A stretch of 46,041 nucleotides of DNA from Chloroflexota bacterium (lineage in GTDB: Bacteria > Chloroflexota > Anaerolineae > UBA1429). The DNA lies in NCBI GenBank assembly GCA_012728955.1, contig JAAYED010000112.1, positions 1 to 46,041 of the forward strand. Reading direction: 5' to 3'. Below, in pieces: positions 1 to 8,007 of this stretch (its first letter is position 1; the number at the start of each line of letters is the position of its first letter). A model generated the notes under the pieces. It made no database searches. It saw only the letters and a list, made by a program, of their open reading frames with translations, and was not told the origin of the DNA. The translations under genes and the position numbers were made by a program.

Positions 1-399
1 AGCCCCGCTCGCATAAAAGGCTGCGACCGCTCGAACGTCAGGGTCGTCGGTAGCGCGGGCACACTCGTCAATCAACTCGCGGAAGGCGGCGTGTCTCTCC
101 CGGACATAGCTAGAGTCCTCAGTGCGGCCCTCTGCTGCCAATCCGAGCACATATGTGCCATTGTCCGCCAGCAGCAAAGCGCGCGGTGTGCTGCCGCGAC
201 GTAGCGTTGGCGACAGCCTCTCGTGCCCGCGCTGAAGATTGCGGTCCTTCGCGTCTGCGGTATCTGTCAGATGTGGGGTGAGCGGTCTGCCCGCTTCATC
301 CAGCTCGATGATGTACCGGATGGGCTTGGGCGCATAGCCTCGTGGGGGCGACTCGTAGCCCGGTCGCTCCGACAGCTCAACCAGGCGTCTCAGGAACAC
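1..399 (-). CDS. cas8c: Cas8c (Csd1), type I-C Cascade large subunit, N-terminal part
   Basis: The first 133 codons of a minus-strand gene that leaves the window at its left edge. The start is GTG at 397-399, with a strong GGAGGAGG ribosome site 5-6 bases before it; the gene overlaps the end of cas5c by 10 bases. The N-terminus (FLRRLVELSERP, then a region ending in TYVLGLAAEG followed by RHAAFRELI) looks like the Csd1/Cas8c start, in which a conserved short YVLG-type strand precedes the helical body. In type I-C, Cas8c is the large Cascade subunit that recognises the PAM and recruits Cas3. The order cas3-cas5c-cas8c is the canonical I-C order, so cas7c, cas4, cas1 and cas2 are expected beyond the edge. 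The assignment rests mainly on position plus this short similarity. Confidence 0.85.
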   Translation of the reverse strand, partial: MFLRRLVELSERPGYESPPRGYAPKPIRYIIELDEAGRPLTPHLTDTADAKDRNLQRGHERLSPTLRRGSTPRALLLADNGTYVLGLAAEGRTEDSSYVRERHAAFRELIDECARATDDPDVRAVAAFYASGA

Positions 400-1037
400 A
401 GTCCCACCTCCTCCGGCGTTGGATAGCGGATGATCCCGCGGTCCAGTTTCGCCTCAAAGAATACCGGGACGTTGCGCTGCGGATCGCGATAGTCCAGGTC
501 GTACAGCATCGGGCCCAGGTCCATGCTCTCGGCGATGGGCGCCTCATCGGCATTGGGCGGCGAAAAGTAAGCAGAGAACTCGCGGCAGCCCAGGTAAGGC
601 TGCATAAAGCACCGGCCCTGCTCTGCGCGACGGCGGAATTGGTCGCGGTACTTGGCTGCCTCGGCGTTGGCGTGGGGGTGTAGCACCACCGACGCCAGGA
701 TGACATAGGCCACATCGAACAGCGCGACGGTATGGCGCTGTGTCCGGTCTGCTGCGGCCACAAAGCTGTCGTTCGTGGCCTCCCATCTTTGGATGCTCGA
801 GTAGGTGGCCTTGCTCTTGACCTCGTTACGCAACAGGGAGGCGTACCGGATGGGCTTGAGCACTCGCGTCTCGTGCACCACCCAGTGGAATTCTGGCTTC
901 CAAAAAATGGCCTCCAGAATCCCTCTCGCGGCGGAGGGAGTCGGCACAGGATAGCTGACTCTCTCGACCTTCATTTCCGGGCGTGTGAAGCAGGCGTACT
1001 CGCCCTCCACCCGGACCATCAACGGCACTTGGTCCAT
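390..1037 (-). CDS. cas5c: Cas5c/Cas5d, type I-C crRNA endoribonuclease
   Basis: A 215-residue protein, the usual size for type I-C Cas5. The N-terminus has the Cas5 RRM-like signature (VRVEGEYACFTRPEMKVERVSYPVPTPSAARG shortened here to its key parts: the ARG-ILEAIFW helix after PTPSA), which is typical of the family. In I-C systems this subunit, not Cas6, cuts pre-crRNA and stays on the 5' handle of the crRNA in Cascade; that role is family knowledge. The ATG at 1035-1037 follows TAGGAGGT, which overlaps the cas3 stop, so translation is probably coupled to cas3. The C-terminus overlaps cas8c by 10 bases. No disruption is visible. Confidence 0.93.
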   Translation of the reverse strand: MDQVPLMVRVEGEYACFTRPEMKVERVSYPVPTPSAARGILEAIFWKPEFHWVVHETRVLKPIRYASLLRNEVKSKATYSSIQRWEATNDSFVAAADRTQRHTVALFDVAYVILASVVLHPHANAEAAKYRDQFRRRAEQGRCFMQPYLGCREFSAYFSPPNADEAPIAESMDLGPMLYDLDYRDPQRNVPVFFEAKLDRGIIRYPTPEEVGLCS

Positions 1038-1047
1038 AGATTACCTC

Positions 1048-3189
1048 CTAATACACCGACTCCTCGGCACTGCCGAACTTGGCCACCAGCCCGCGGATCG
1101 GATCGTACTGCCCAAACCAACGATACACTCCCTCCATCACTTCTGTCACCAGGCCCTTTTGGCGAAATTCCTCCAGGGCTCGCGCATACACTCCCACGAT
1201 GTACGGTTGAAGCCTTCGCAATAATTTGCGCGATTCGGCGCTCCTCCTTTCCAGCTGATCCAGAATTTCCTCAGCCTCCTTATTATCATCATAGTTGGTG
1301 ATAACGACAGGTACGGTCGCGCTATCGATGATGTGGAATTTCTCATCCACTCGAGCAAAGTCCAGGGCGCGGCGGTCGGGCTGGATGCGCTGAGAGTCGG
1401 TATCGGCGTACTGATACAGCTTCTCATAGTAGCCACGGGTGCCTTCCAGTGTGTCCAGATCGACCCCCTGTGCCAGTGTGGCTCGTGCCGATCCGGTCGC
1501 CATCTTGTAAAAGCCTGGCGGGGTATGCCCATCCACGGGTTCAAAGACGACCACGCGACCCTCGGCGCGTCGGTTCTCGCGGTTGCAGCGCCCCGCGGCT
1601 TGGATGATGCTGTCCAGCGGAGCCATCGCCCGAAAGACTACCGGAAAGTCAATATCCACCCCTGCCTCAACCACCTGCGTGGTTACCAGCAGGCAACGCT
1701 CACCGCTGCTCAGCCGATCCTTGAGCTCGATCAGAACGGCCTTGCGGTGGGCGCCACAAAGTTGCGTGGAGAGGTGCATGGCATGCTCACCGCGGGCGTT
1801 CAGGGCGTCCAGCAGCGTCATGGCGTCTGACTTGGTGTTCACAATGGCCATGGCCTGGTGCTGTTCCGCCATCTCGTCGGCGATCTCTTCCCACGTGCGG
1901 TCGCCGGCCATCTCATAGCGCACGCGCTTGAGCGCCGCATAGTGCTCTCGGGCGTTGGGCACCATGTCCACCATGGTGGCATCGGCAAAGCCCGGTATCA
2001 GGTCAAAGGCAGGCTGCGTGGCCGTACTGAGGACCACCGTGGTGCCATATTCTTTTGCGAGGCGCCTCAGCACATCCAGAATCGGCTCGAGCAGGTGCAC
2101 CGGCAACGCTTGAACTTCGTCCAGGATAATCACGCTTTGCGCCAGGCGATGGATCTTGCGCGCCCGTTGGGGCCCGGCGGCAAAGAGACTCTCCAGCAGC
2201 TGCACTGTGGTGGTGATGATAACCGGGGCATCCCAATTTTCTGCTGCAAGGCGCGCCCAATCTCCCGTGTCGGCCTCGATCTCCTCCAGGTTGGTTGCGC
2301 TATGATGTTCGAGCACTACTGGACGGTCGTCGGTTTCCAAGATGCTCCGGTAGACTTGGGCGGTTTGATCGGTAATGCTCAAGAAAGGCACCGCCACCAC
2401 GATCCTCCTCAGGTTGTGTCGCAGTGCATGCGCCAGCGCAAAGCCCAACGCCGAGCGCGTCTTGCCGCCTCCGGTGGGCACCGCCAGGCGGTACAGCCCG
2501 GTGGGCCCGGCGGCAGCCGCGATGCAGCATTGGTACACCTCGTGTCGTACCCGATTGACGATGCCCTCACCCTTGCCGCTGAGCCCCTCCTGCGCTTGGA
2601 GATACCGGTGCCAGAGCTCTTCCAGTGACGGTGTGTCGGGGAGCTGGTCCAGCTGTGCCGGATTGAAATGCCGAGCCGTGTCCAAGTAGTCCGCGTCCAC
2701 CAGGGCGGAGAACAGCATGCGCACAAAGAACTCGCCCGAGAGATAGTCCGACCCTTGCATGGCGGCAGGCAACGCGGGCATCGAGGCGGGTGTGACGCAC
2801 AAGCCGCTCTGTTTGGTGGCCTGCAGCGTCTCCTCCGCTGCCCGTTGCCGTTCGGCAAGCCACGCCTCATAGTCCGCGATGGAGGTCAAGCCTCCGTGGT
2901 GCCCTTGGAGCACCATTGCTAATGGACCCAGCGTGCCTTGCGCCAGCAGAGCGCCAGCGGCCTTGTGATCCGGGCCGCGCCGGGGGCGGCGGCCTGCCTC
3001 GGAATCCAGCAGGTACTGCTGAAAGGCCTTACTGGCCTTGCCGAGATCGTGCCACCTGCCCAGGTAGTACCCCAGCTCGGAAGCACCGAGCGCCTCGGCA
3101 AAGGAGGCCGTCAGTTCGGCGACCCCTTCCAGATGAGCTTCCAAGGTGTGCCGAACACCCAACGCGTTTGCAGAGTGAGCATAGGTCAT
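1048..3189 (-). CDS. cas3: Cas3 HD nuclease-helicase, type I-C
   Basis: A 713-residue Cas3 with an N-terminal HD nuclease and a C-terminal superfamily 2 helicase. Visible HD elements are RWHDLGK (H47, D48), DHKAAGA near 75 and GHHGG near 98-102, the metal-binding histidines of the HD fold. The helicase shows Walker A (PTGGGKT, about 239-246), a DEVQ Walker B box (358-361), an LSTATQ motif III and QAAGRCNRE motif VI. Cas3 is recruited by Cascade and unwinds and degrades target DNA in the 3'-5' direction. The start at 3187-3189 follows GGAGGC. It is first in the cas operon and divergent from the META lipoprotein gene, so the operon promoter should lie in 3190-3385; I could not identify a convincing one. 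Confidence 0.96.
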   Translation of the reverse strand: MTYAHSANALGVRHTLEAHLEGVAELTASFAEALGASELGYYLGRWHDLGKASKAFQQYLLDSEAGRRPRRGPDHKAAGALLAQGTLGPLAMVLQGHHGGLTSIADYEAWLAERQRAAEETLQATKQSGLCVTPASMPALPAAMQGSDYLSGEFFVRMLFSALVDADYLDTARHFNPAQLDQLPDTPSLEELWHRYLQAQEGLSGKGEGIVNRVRHEVYQCCIAAAAGPTGLYRLAVPTGGGKTRSALGFALAHALRHNLRRIVVAVPFLSITDQTAQVYRSILETDDRPVVLEHHSATNLEEIEADTGDWARLAAENWDAPVIITTTVQLLESLFAAGPQRARKIHRLAQSVIILDEVQALPVHLLEPILDVLRRLAKEYGTTVVLSTATQPAFDLIPGFADATMVDMVPNAREHYAALKRVRYEMAGDRTWEEIADEMAEQHQAMAIVNTKSDAMTLLDALNARGEHAMHLSTQLCGAHRKAVLIELKDRLSSGERCLLVTTQVVEAGVDIDFPVVFRAMAPLDSIIQAAGRCNRENRRAEGRVVVFEPVDGHTPPGFYKMATGSARATLAQGVDLDTLEGTRGYYEKLYQYADTDSQRIQPDRRALDFARVDEKFHIIDSATVPVVITNYDDNKEAEEILDQLERRSAESRKLLRRLQPYIVGVYARALEEFRQKGLVTEVMEGVYRWFGQYDPIRGLVAKFGSAEESVY

Positions 3190-3385
3190 GGCTGCCTCCA
3201 GAGTGCTTTGGGATAGTATGACACGAGGGTACGACAGCTACGGTCGCGCTGGTTGGGGGAGACTGTGGTGACGATACTTGCCCCTGCCTCACCCGTCAAC
3301 CATCGGAACAATCTCCCCCTGAGGGGCGTCTATCTGGCGAGGCGGGGCGCTGCCCCGCCAGCATCTGCAGAGAGGAGCTATCGGT

Positions 3386-3811
3386 ATGAGAGTGCAGGCC
3401 AAGTTGTGGCTGTTGGGTCTGGCGCTGGTGATGGTGGCCCTGCTGGGCTGTGGTGGGCGCACCGCCACGCTGAGCGGCGACTGGAGGGTAACCGGCTGGA
3501 GTGCCCCAACCGCCATCCCCGCCGATGTAGAGATCACCGCCCGGTTCGCCGAGGGCAGCATCACCGGCCGCAGCGGCGTCAACCAGTACAGCAGCGAGCT
3601 CACCCTGGGCCCCGGGGATGCCTTTCAGGTGGGTGACGTGATCACCACGCTGATGGCCGGCCCCGAGCCCGCCATGCAGGCCGAGGAGACCTATCTCGAT
3701 CTGCTGCAGCGCGTCGTTCGCTTCCAGTTGGCGGGTGATACCCTCACGCTGTATGATGAGGGTGGTGAGGCCATCCTCACCCTGGAACAGATCGCCAGTC
3801 CTCAGGACTAG
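3386..3811 (+). CDS. META-domain lipoprotein (HslJ-like)
   Basis: A 141-residue lipoprotein. A hydrophobic signal sequence ends in the lipobox LLGC with the lipidated Cys at position 22, so the mature domain is expected outside the cytoplasmic membrane. The rest resembles the META/HslJ domain: GDWRVTGW, a GRSGVNQYS stretch equivalent to the family's G-C-N-x-Y segment, and TLMAGPEPAMQAE, equivalent to the T-M-A-C-P-x-x-x-x-E motif with the Cys replaced by Gly. The domain is found in stress-related envelope proteins; its molecular function is poorly defined. AGAGGAG precedes the ATG. A G+C-rich hairpin (GGCGGGGC with GCCCCGCC, about 3342-3362) lies in the presumed leader. Confidence 0.8.
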   Translation: MRVQAKLWLLGLALVMVALLGCGGRTATLSGDWRVTGWSAPTAIPADVEITARFAEGSITGRSGVNQYSSELTLGPGDAFQVGDVITTLMAGPEPAMQAEETYLDLLQRVVRFQLAGDTLTLYDEGGEAILTLEQIASPQD

Positions 3812-3820
3812 ACACGCCCG

Positions 3821-3870
3821 GGCTCCTTTCGACCCGCGCCGTGGTTCCAACCCTGCGGGCGAAAGGAGCC
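3821..3870 (+). promoter_or_regulatory. Hairpin covering the ribosome site of the methyltransferase gene
   Basis: GGCTCCTTTC (3821-3830) pairs perfectly with GAAAGGAGCC (3861-3870). Inside it, CCCGC (3833-3837) pairs with GCGGG (3855-3859). The 3' arm contains the AAAGGAG Shine-Dalgarno sequence of the gene that starts at 3878. No T-run follows, so it does not look like an intrinsic terminator. Inferred role: translational control by hiding the ribosome site. Confidence 0.6.
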
Positions 3871-3877
3871 TGAAGGC

Positions 3878-4657
3878 ATGGATGTGTTGCGCATCAACGC
3901 CGATGCCTGGGATCGGCGCGTGGCCCAGGGCAATCCCTGGACCGTCCCCGTCAGTCCGGAGGTGATCGCCGCCGCCCGCCGTGGCGCCGTGCACCTCCTG
4001 CTTACCCCCTCGCGTTTCGTGCCGGCCCACTGGTATCCGCCGCTGGAAGGCGCCGACGTGCTCTGCCTGGCCTCCGGTGGGGGGCAGCAGGGGCCCGTGC
4101 TGGCCGCTGCCGGCGCCCGCGTTACCACTGTGGATGCCTCGCCGGCCCAGCTGGCCCGTGATCGCGAGGTGGCCCAGCGCGAGCACCTCAGCATCACCAC
4201 ACTGCAGGGCGACATGGCCGATCTGCACGCCCTGGCCGATGACAGCTTTGACCTGATCTTTCACCCCGTATCCAACTGCTATGCGCAGGCCGTGCGCCCG
4301 GTGTGGAGCGAGTGCGCCCGGGTGCTGCGTTCCGGTGGCGTGCTGCTGGCGGGGTTCAACAACCCCGTCACGTACGTCTTTGACCAGCAGGCCCTCTGGG
4401 AGCGCGGCGAGCTGGTGGTGGCTCATCCCCTGCCCTATTCCGACCTGGAGAGCCTGCCTCCCGAGCGGCTGGAGGCGCTGGTGGCTGAGGGCGAGGCGCT
4501 GGAATTCAGCCACACCCTGGAGGATCTCATCGGCGGGCAGTGCGCCGCAGGACTGCACCTCACCGCCATGCTCGAAGATCGTTGGACGGAGGATGTGAGC
4601 CCGGTGTTGGAACGCTTTTTCCCCTGGTTCATCGCCACGCGGGCGGTCAAACCATGA
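3878..4657 (+). CDS. Class I SAM-dependent methyltransferase
   Basis: A 259-residue protein with a Rossmann-type SAM fold. Motif I is LCLASGGGQQGPVLAAAG (about residues 61-78), motif II ends in VDASPAQL, and a later GDMADL segment matches the adenine-binding acidic motif. The substrate cannot be told from sequence; members of this soluble family are often annotated only as type 11/25 methyltransferases. The ribosome site AAAGGAG lies inside a strong hairpin directly upstream. The stop overlaps the next gene's ATG as ATGA, so it is translationally coupled to the lipoprotein gene. Confidence 0.88.
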   Translation: MDVLRINADAWDRRVAQGNPWTVPVSPEVIAAARRGAVHLLLTPSRFVPAHWYPPLEGADVLCLASGGGQQGPVLAAAGARVTTVDASPAQLARDREVAQREHLSITTLQGDMADLHALADDSFDLIFHPVSNCYAQAVRPVWSECARVLRSGGVLLAGFNNPVTYVFDQQALWERGELVVAHPLPYSDLESLPPERLEALVAEGEALEFSHTLEDLIGGQCAAGLHLTAMLEDRWTEDVSPVLERFFPWFIATRAVKP

Positions 4658-6303
4658 CCAAACCCCTGATGAGTGCCTTTCGTGGAACCTGCGGCTGGAT
4701 GCGCAGGCTGCGCCGCTGCGTGAGCCTGTTCTGTGTGTGGGCGCTGTTGCTGGCCGGCTGCGGCGCGCCCGATTCTCCAGCGCGCCTGGGCGAGAGCAAC
4801 GGCGAGCCCGGCGGGGTGCACCTGCATCTGAAGCTGGGCGAGCGGGTGCCTATCCTCACCCAGGTGGTGCCGGAAAAGGGCGGCTGGCTGCTGGTGGATC
4901 GCCTGGGCGACCCGCTGGACGGGCTCGAGCTGGAGGTGCCCGCCGGCTCGCATGATGGCCCCGTCACTTATTCCGTCTCCTATCGGCCCATCGCCCGCGA
5001 CAGCGATGACTCGGGCATGGTGCTGCTCTCGCCGCTGATCCAGATCGACAATGGCGGGCAGGTGGCCGAGGCCGGGGTGATCTTGAAGATCCCCGTGTAC
5101 ATGTACTGGCGGCACTTTCCCGCCGCATGGGCCTGGGACGAGGCCACCGGCGAGCTCGAGCCGCTGCCCGTGATCCAGATCGAAAAGTCCACCGTCAACA
5201 TCGCCGCCCGCACGCTGCATCAGATCGTGGTTACCTCCCATCCCTACGAGCCTCTCGAGGCGCTGGAGGTGAGCACCTCCTTCGATCCTCGTGAGGACAT
5301 GTGGCCCTTTGCCAACACGGCCACCTGGGGCGCGCCGGTGGATCTGGCCTGGGGGATGAGCGCGGGGGCCCTGATGGCCGCGCTGGATGCGGAGACGCAG
5401 CCGGAAGCGCCGGCGGCGGCCACGCGCTATGCCGCCGGACCGGGCGAGGGCGTTGCCGACCCCATGATCTGGCAGGATGACGCCCAGGGGCTGGCCATCG
5501 TCACGGCGCTGCAGCAGGTGCACGATCGGGCGCGCCAGGGCCGCAGTTATGACCCGCTGTATGAGCTCACCCGCGAGCTGGCGGGCAGCTTTCACGTGCG
5601 CAGCCCGCGCTTTACCATCGATCAGATCACCTTTTATGATCTCAAGCTGGCGCTGGCGGTCACCGGCGAGCCGCAGTTGGTCAACGCCAGCGTGGCCGGC
5701 GGCGAACTGGGCACCACGCTGCTGGCCTATGGCGCCCGGGGCAACTCGATTCTGGTGGCCGATCCCAACGACGATCCGGCCACTGCCCCAGAGCGCCTGC
5801 TGACGCTGCAATACGGCCGCTTTCATCCCTATGTCAGCAGCGCGCCCGGGGTGGACGGCGCGCCGGAGGAGCGCACCTACACCGAGTTCTCCTTTGTGGG
5901 GCAGGGGGCCATGTCGCCCTGGGAGGAGGTTCAGGGCGCCTGGGCTGCCGGCGAGGCCGGTGACCAGGGCGTGCTCCCCGCTTTTACGCTCACCGCCGAG
6001 GAGCGAGACGGGGCCGGCGGCCTGGTGCGCGAGAGCCCGCTGGAGCCGGGCGGGGCGCTCTCTACGGCGCAGCCGGCCCTGACCGTGCGGGCCAGCACGG
6101 AATCCGACGCGCCGCTGCGCACCACGCTCTGGACGGCGCAGGCGGGTGCCGGCGGGCAGCCCTCGCTCAGCCTGCAGCCGGGGGAGCAGCCGGTGGGCGT
6201 GCTGGTGGAGGGGCTTGCCCGCTGGACCGACGCCGCCGGCGTGGAGCAGTCTGGCTGGCGCTGGCTGGGTTTCCGCTGGATCCGGGTGGCGTACACGCCC
6301 TGA
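4654..6303 (+). CDS. Lipoprotein with possible degenerate cysteine-peptidase-like domain
   Basis: A 549-residue predicted lipoprotein. A Cys/Arg-rich start is followed by a hydrophobic stretch and the lipobox LLAGC (Cys36). The ATG overlaps the methyltransferase stop. Residues about 50-200 look like a beta-rich N-terminal domain. Further on, LAWGMSAG (231-238) and TTLLAYGARGNSILVADPND (a 20-residue stretch around 354-373) resemble the C-W-G-M and H-x-h-h-x-Y-G...DPN blocks of papain-like peptidases found in bacterial exported proteins. The expected Cys is Ala232 and the expected His is Thr354 or Thr355, so any such domain would be inactive. This resemblance is my inference; otherwise the protein is unrecognised. 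A different start at Met16 is possible. Confidence 0.7.
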   Translation: MTKPLMSAFRGTCGWMRRLRRCVSLFCVWALLLAGCGAPDSPARLGESNGEPGGVHLHLKLGERVPILTQVVPEKGGWLLVDRLGDPLDGLELEVPAGSHDGPVTYSVSYRPIARDSDDSGMVLLSPLIQIDNGGQVAEAGVILKIPVYMYWRHFPAAWAWDEATGELEPLPVIQIEKSTVNIAARTLHQIVVTSHPYEPLEALEVSTSFDPREDMWPFANTATWGAPVDLAWGMSAGALMAALDAETQPEAPAAATRYAAGPGEGVADPMIWQDDAQGLAIVTALQQVHDRARQGRSYDPLYELTRELAGSFHVRSPRFTIDQITFYDLKLALAVTGEPQLVNASVAGGELGTTLLAYGARGNSILVADPNDDPATAPERLLTLQYGRFHPYVSSAPGVDGAPEERTYTEFSFVGQGAMSPWEEVQGAWAAGEAGDQGVLPAFTLTAEERDGAGGLVRESPLEPGGALSTAQPALTVRASTESDAPLRTTLWTAQAGAGGQPSLSLQPGEQPVGVLVEGLARWTDAAGVEQSGWRWLGFRWIRVAYTP

Positions 6304-6400
6304 GGCAGGGCCGCCCCGGTACTCGGGCCACACAGCAACGGGGCGCGCTCCAGCGAGCGTGCCCCGTGATACCTCCTTCGGCCCCCTGGCGTGGCGCGGG

Positions 6401-7810
6401 TCAGTCCTCCTCCTCGCCCTCCAGGTTGAGCACCACCACCGGCACCGTCTCTTCCGATTCGCTCTCCAGCAGATCCAGCGTGAGCCTGTCCCCCTCCTGG
6501 TGGCGCGGCACGTGCCCCAGCGGGCCATCGTGCAGGACCCTCGCGGAGCGCACCCGGCCCAGGTTGGCGGCCTCCAGCGTCAGAATGCCGTCTTTGGGCC
6601 ACTTGAGCACCTGCACGTACACCTTGCCCTCCCGCTGGGTGCTGCGCACCTCGGGCACCCCCTGGATGGGCCCCGGCCGGGAGCCATAGATCGATTCCCC
6701 ATGCTGGGCCAGCCAGGCGCCCATAGCCCGCAGGCGCTCCTGCGAGGGCTCGGGGATGAGCCCCTCTGCCGTGGGGCCCACGTTGAGCAGATAATTGCCG
6801 CCCTTGCTGACGATATCCACCAGCCTGGCGATCAGCTCGGTGGAGGACTTCCAGTTGTGGTCGTCCACCTTGTAGCCCCAGGTGTCGTTGATGGTGGCGG
6901 GCGTCTCCCAATCGATGGGCACCGCCACCTCGGGGATGGCGTTATCGCCGGTGGAGGCATAATCCCCCAGCGTGTTGCCCACCCGACCGCTCACCAGGCA
7001 GTCCGGCTGGATCTCGTGCACGTACTGCAGCAGATCCTGCGATTGTTCCACCGTCATGCGGCGCGGGGTATCGAACCAGATCAGGCAGATGTCGCCGTAC
7101 TGGGTGAGCAGCTCGCGCACCTGCGGCTTGACGTAATCCTGCACATAGCCCTCAAAGTCCTTGGAGTACTCGTCGAAATTCCAATAGTTGCCGTCCCCAT
7201 TGGGATGGTGCCAGTCCTGCGTCTGCGAATAGTAAAAGCCAAAGCGGATGCCATGGCGCCGGCAGGCCTCGGCCAGCTCGGCCATGGGATCGCGGCCAAA
7301 GGGCGTGGAGTCCACGATGTTATAAGTGGTCTGCGCGGTGCGGAACATGCAAAAGCCGTCGTGATGCTTGGCAGTGATCACCATATACTTTTGGCCTGCC
7401 TCGGCGGCCAGGCGCGCCCAGGCGTCGGCGTCAAAGGCCACCGGGTTGAACTCTTCCGCCAGGCGGGCGTACTCGTCCACATCCACCAGGGCATGCTTCA
7501 TGAGCCACTCGCCGATGCCGGGAACCCGGCGCGCGTCCCACCGGCCGGCGGGCAGGGCGTACAGCCCCCAGTGGATGAACATGCCAAAGCGCGCCTCGCG
7601 CCACCAGTCCAGGCGGGGATCGACGCGGGCCTCCTCGCGCTGGCCTCCGCTGGGCTGCAGGGCGGTATGGGTCATGCGCTGCCAGGCATTGTCCAGCGCC
7701 CGCGAGAGCACATAGGTGGCGTACTCGTTGACCTCCACGCCCTGCAGGCGCGCCAGGGTATCGAGATAGTCCACCAGATTGGAGGGCAGCCGCAACGTGG
7801 TCCTCGCCAT
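6401..7810 (-). CDS. GH29 alpha-L-fucosidase with N-terminal ribbon-helix-helix-like segment
   Basis: A 469-residue protein. Residues about 66-400 are a GH29 catalytic barrel: WWREARFGMFIHWGLY, TAKHHDGFCMF (147-156) and the nucleophile-type motif LIWFDTP with Asp247. It is predicted to release alpha-L-fucose from glycans. No signal peptide is visible, so it should be cytoplasmic. Residues 1-45 (TTLRLPSNLVDYLDTLARLQG, cut to its key features: a TLRLP strand, then two helices with VNEYATYVL) look like a CopG/Arc-type ribbon-helix-helix. The full-length start is supported by AAAGGA 8 bases before ATG 7808-7810; the internal Met46 at 7675 has no ribosome site. The segment could bind DNA or simply dimerise the enzyme. 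Confidence 0.88.
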   Translation of the reverse strand: MARTTLRLPSNLVDYLDTLARLQGVEVNEYATYVLSRALDNAWQRMTHTALQPSGGQREEARVDPRLDWWREARFGMFIHWGLYALPAGRWDARRVPGIGEWLMKHALVDVDEYARLAEEFNPVAFDADAWARLAAEAGQKYMVITAKHHDGFCMFRTAQTTYNIVDSTPFGRDPMAELAEACRRHGIRFGFYYSQTQDWHHPNGDGNYWNFDEYSKDFEGYVQDYVKPQVRELLTQYGDICLIWFDTPRRMTVEQSQDLLQYVHEIQPDCLVSGRVGNTLGDYASTGDNAIPEVAVPIDWETPATINDTWGYKVDDHNWKSSTELIARLVDIVSKGGNYLLNVGPTAEGLIPEPSQERLRAMGAWLAQHGESIYGSRPGPIQGVPEVRSTQREGKVYVQVLKWPKDGILTLEAANLGRVRSARVLHDGPLGHVPRHQEGDRLTLDLLESESEETVPVVVLNLEGEEED

Positions 7811-7845
7811 GTCATCATCCTTTCAAGCTTGGTCAGCGTGGGCCA

Positions 7846-7875
7846 AGTGTAACCTGTAACCGGAATTCCTTCCAA
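7846..7875 (-). promoter_or_regulatory. Putative fucosidase promoter with tandem heptamer repeat
   Basis: On the minus strand a possible -10 TACACT (7846-7851) lies 18 bases from a weak -35 TTGGAA (7870-7875). The spacer and -10 contain a perfect tandem heptamer, GGTTACA twice on the minus strand (7848-7861). Tandem short direct repeats are the usual operator form for ribbon-helix-helix proteins, and the gene it drives starts with such a segment. Autoregulation is inference. Confidence 0.35.
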
Positions 7876-7889
7876 TGCCACAGGATCCC

Positions 7890-7934
7890 TTGATGTGCCG
7901 GCCGCCCGGCTGTATAATACAGTGACCAACTGTA
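7890..7934 (+). promoter_or_regulatory. msrB promoter with operator-like dyad
   Basis: TTGATG (7890-7895), a 17-base spacer and TATAAT (7913-7918) form a good sigma-70-type promoter about 90 bases before msrB. Directly on the start region lies a perfect inverted repeat, TACAGT (7918-7923), 5 bases, then ACTGTA (7929-7934), well placed for a repressor. No regulator can be named. Confidence 0.6.
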
Positions 7935-8007
7935 GAATATCAACAACGCTGGAGCCGGGACCTGTGGTGGACGACGGGTGGGGGCTTCTGGCGCAGGAGG
8001 AAGGATC

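Noticed and set aside
3296-6528. Long open frames on the minus strand opposite the lipoprotein and methyltransferase genes
   Set aside because: Their products are rich in Gly/His/Gln/Arg with no recognisable domain, while the plus strand encodes clear families with ribosome sites. They are shadows of high-GC codon use.
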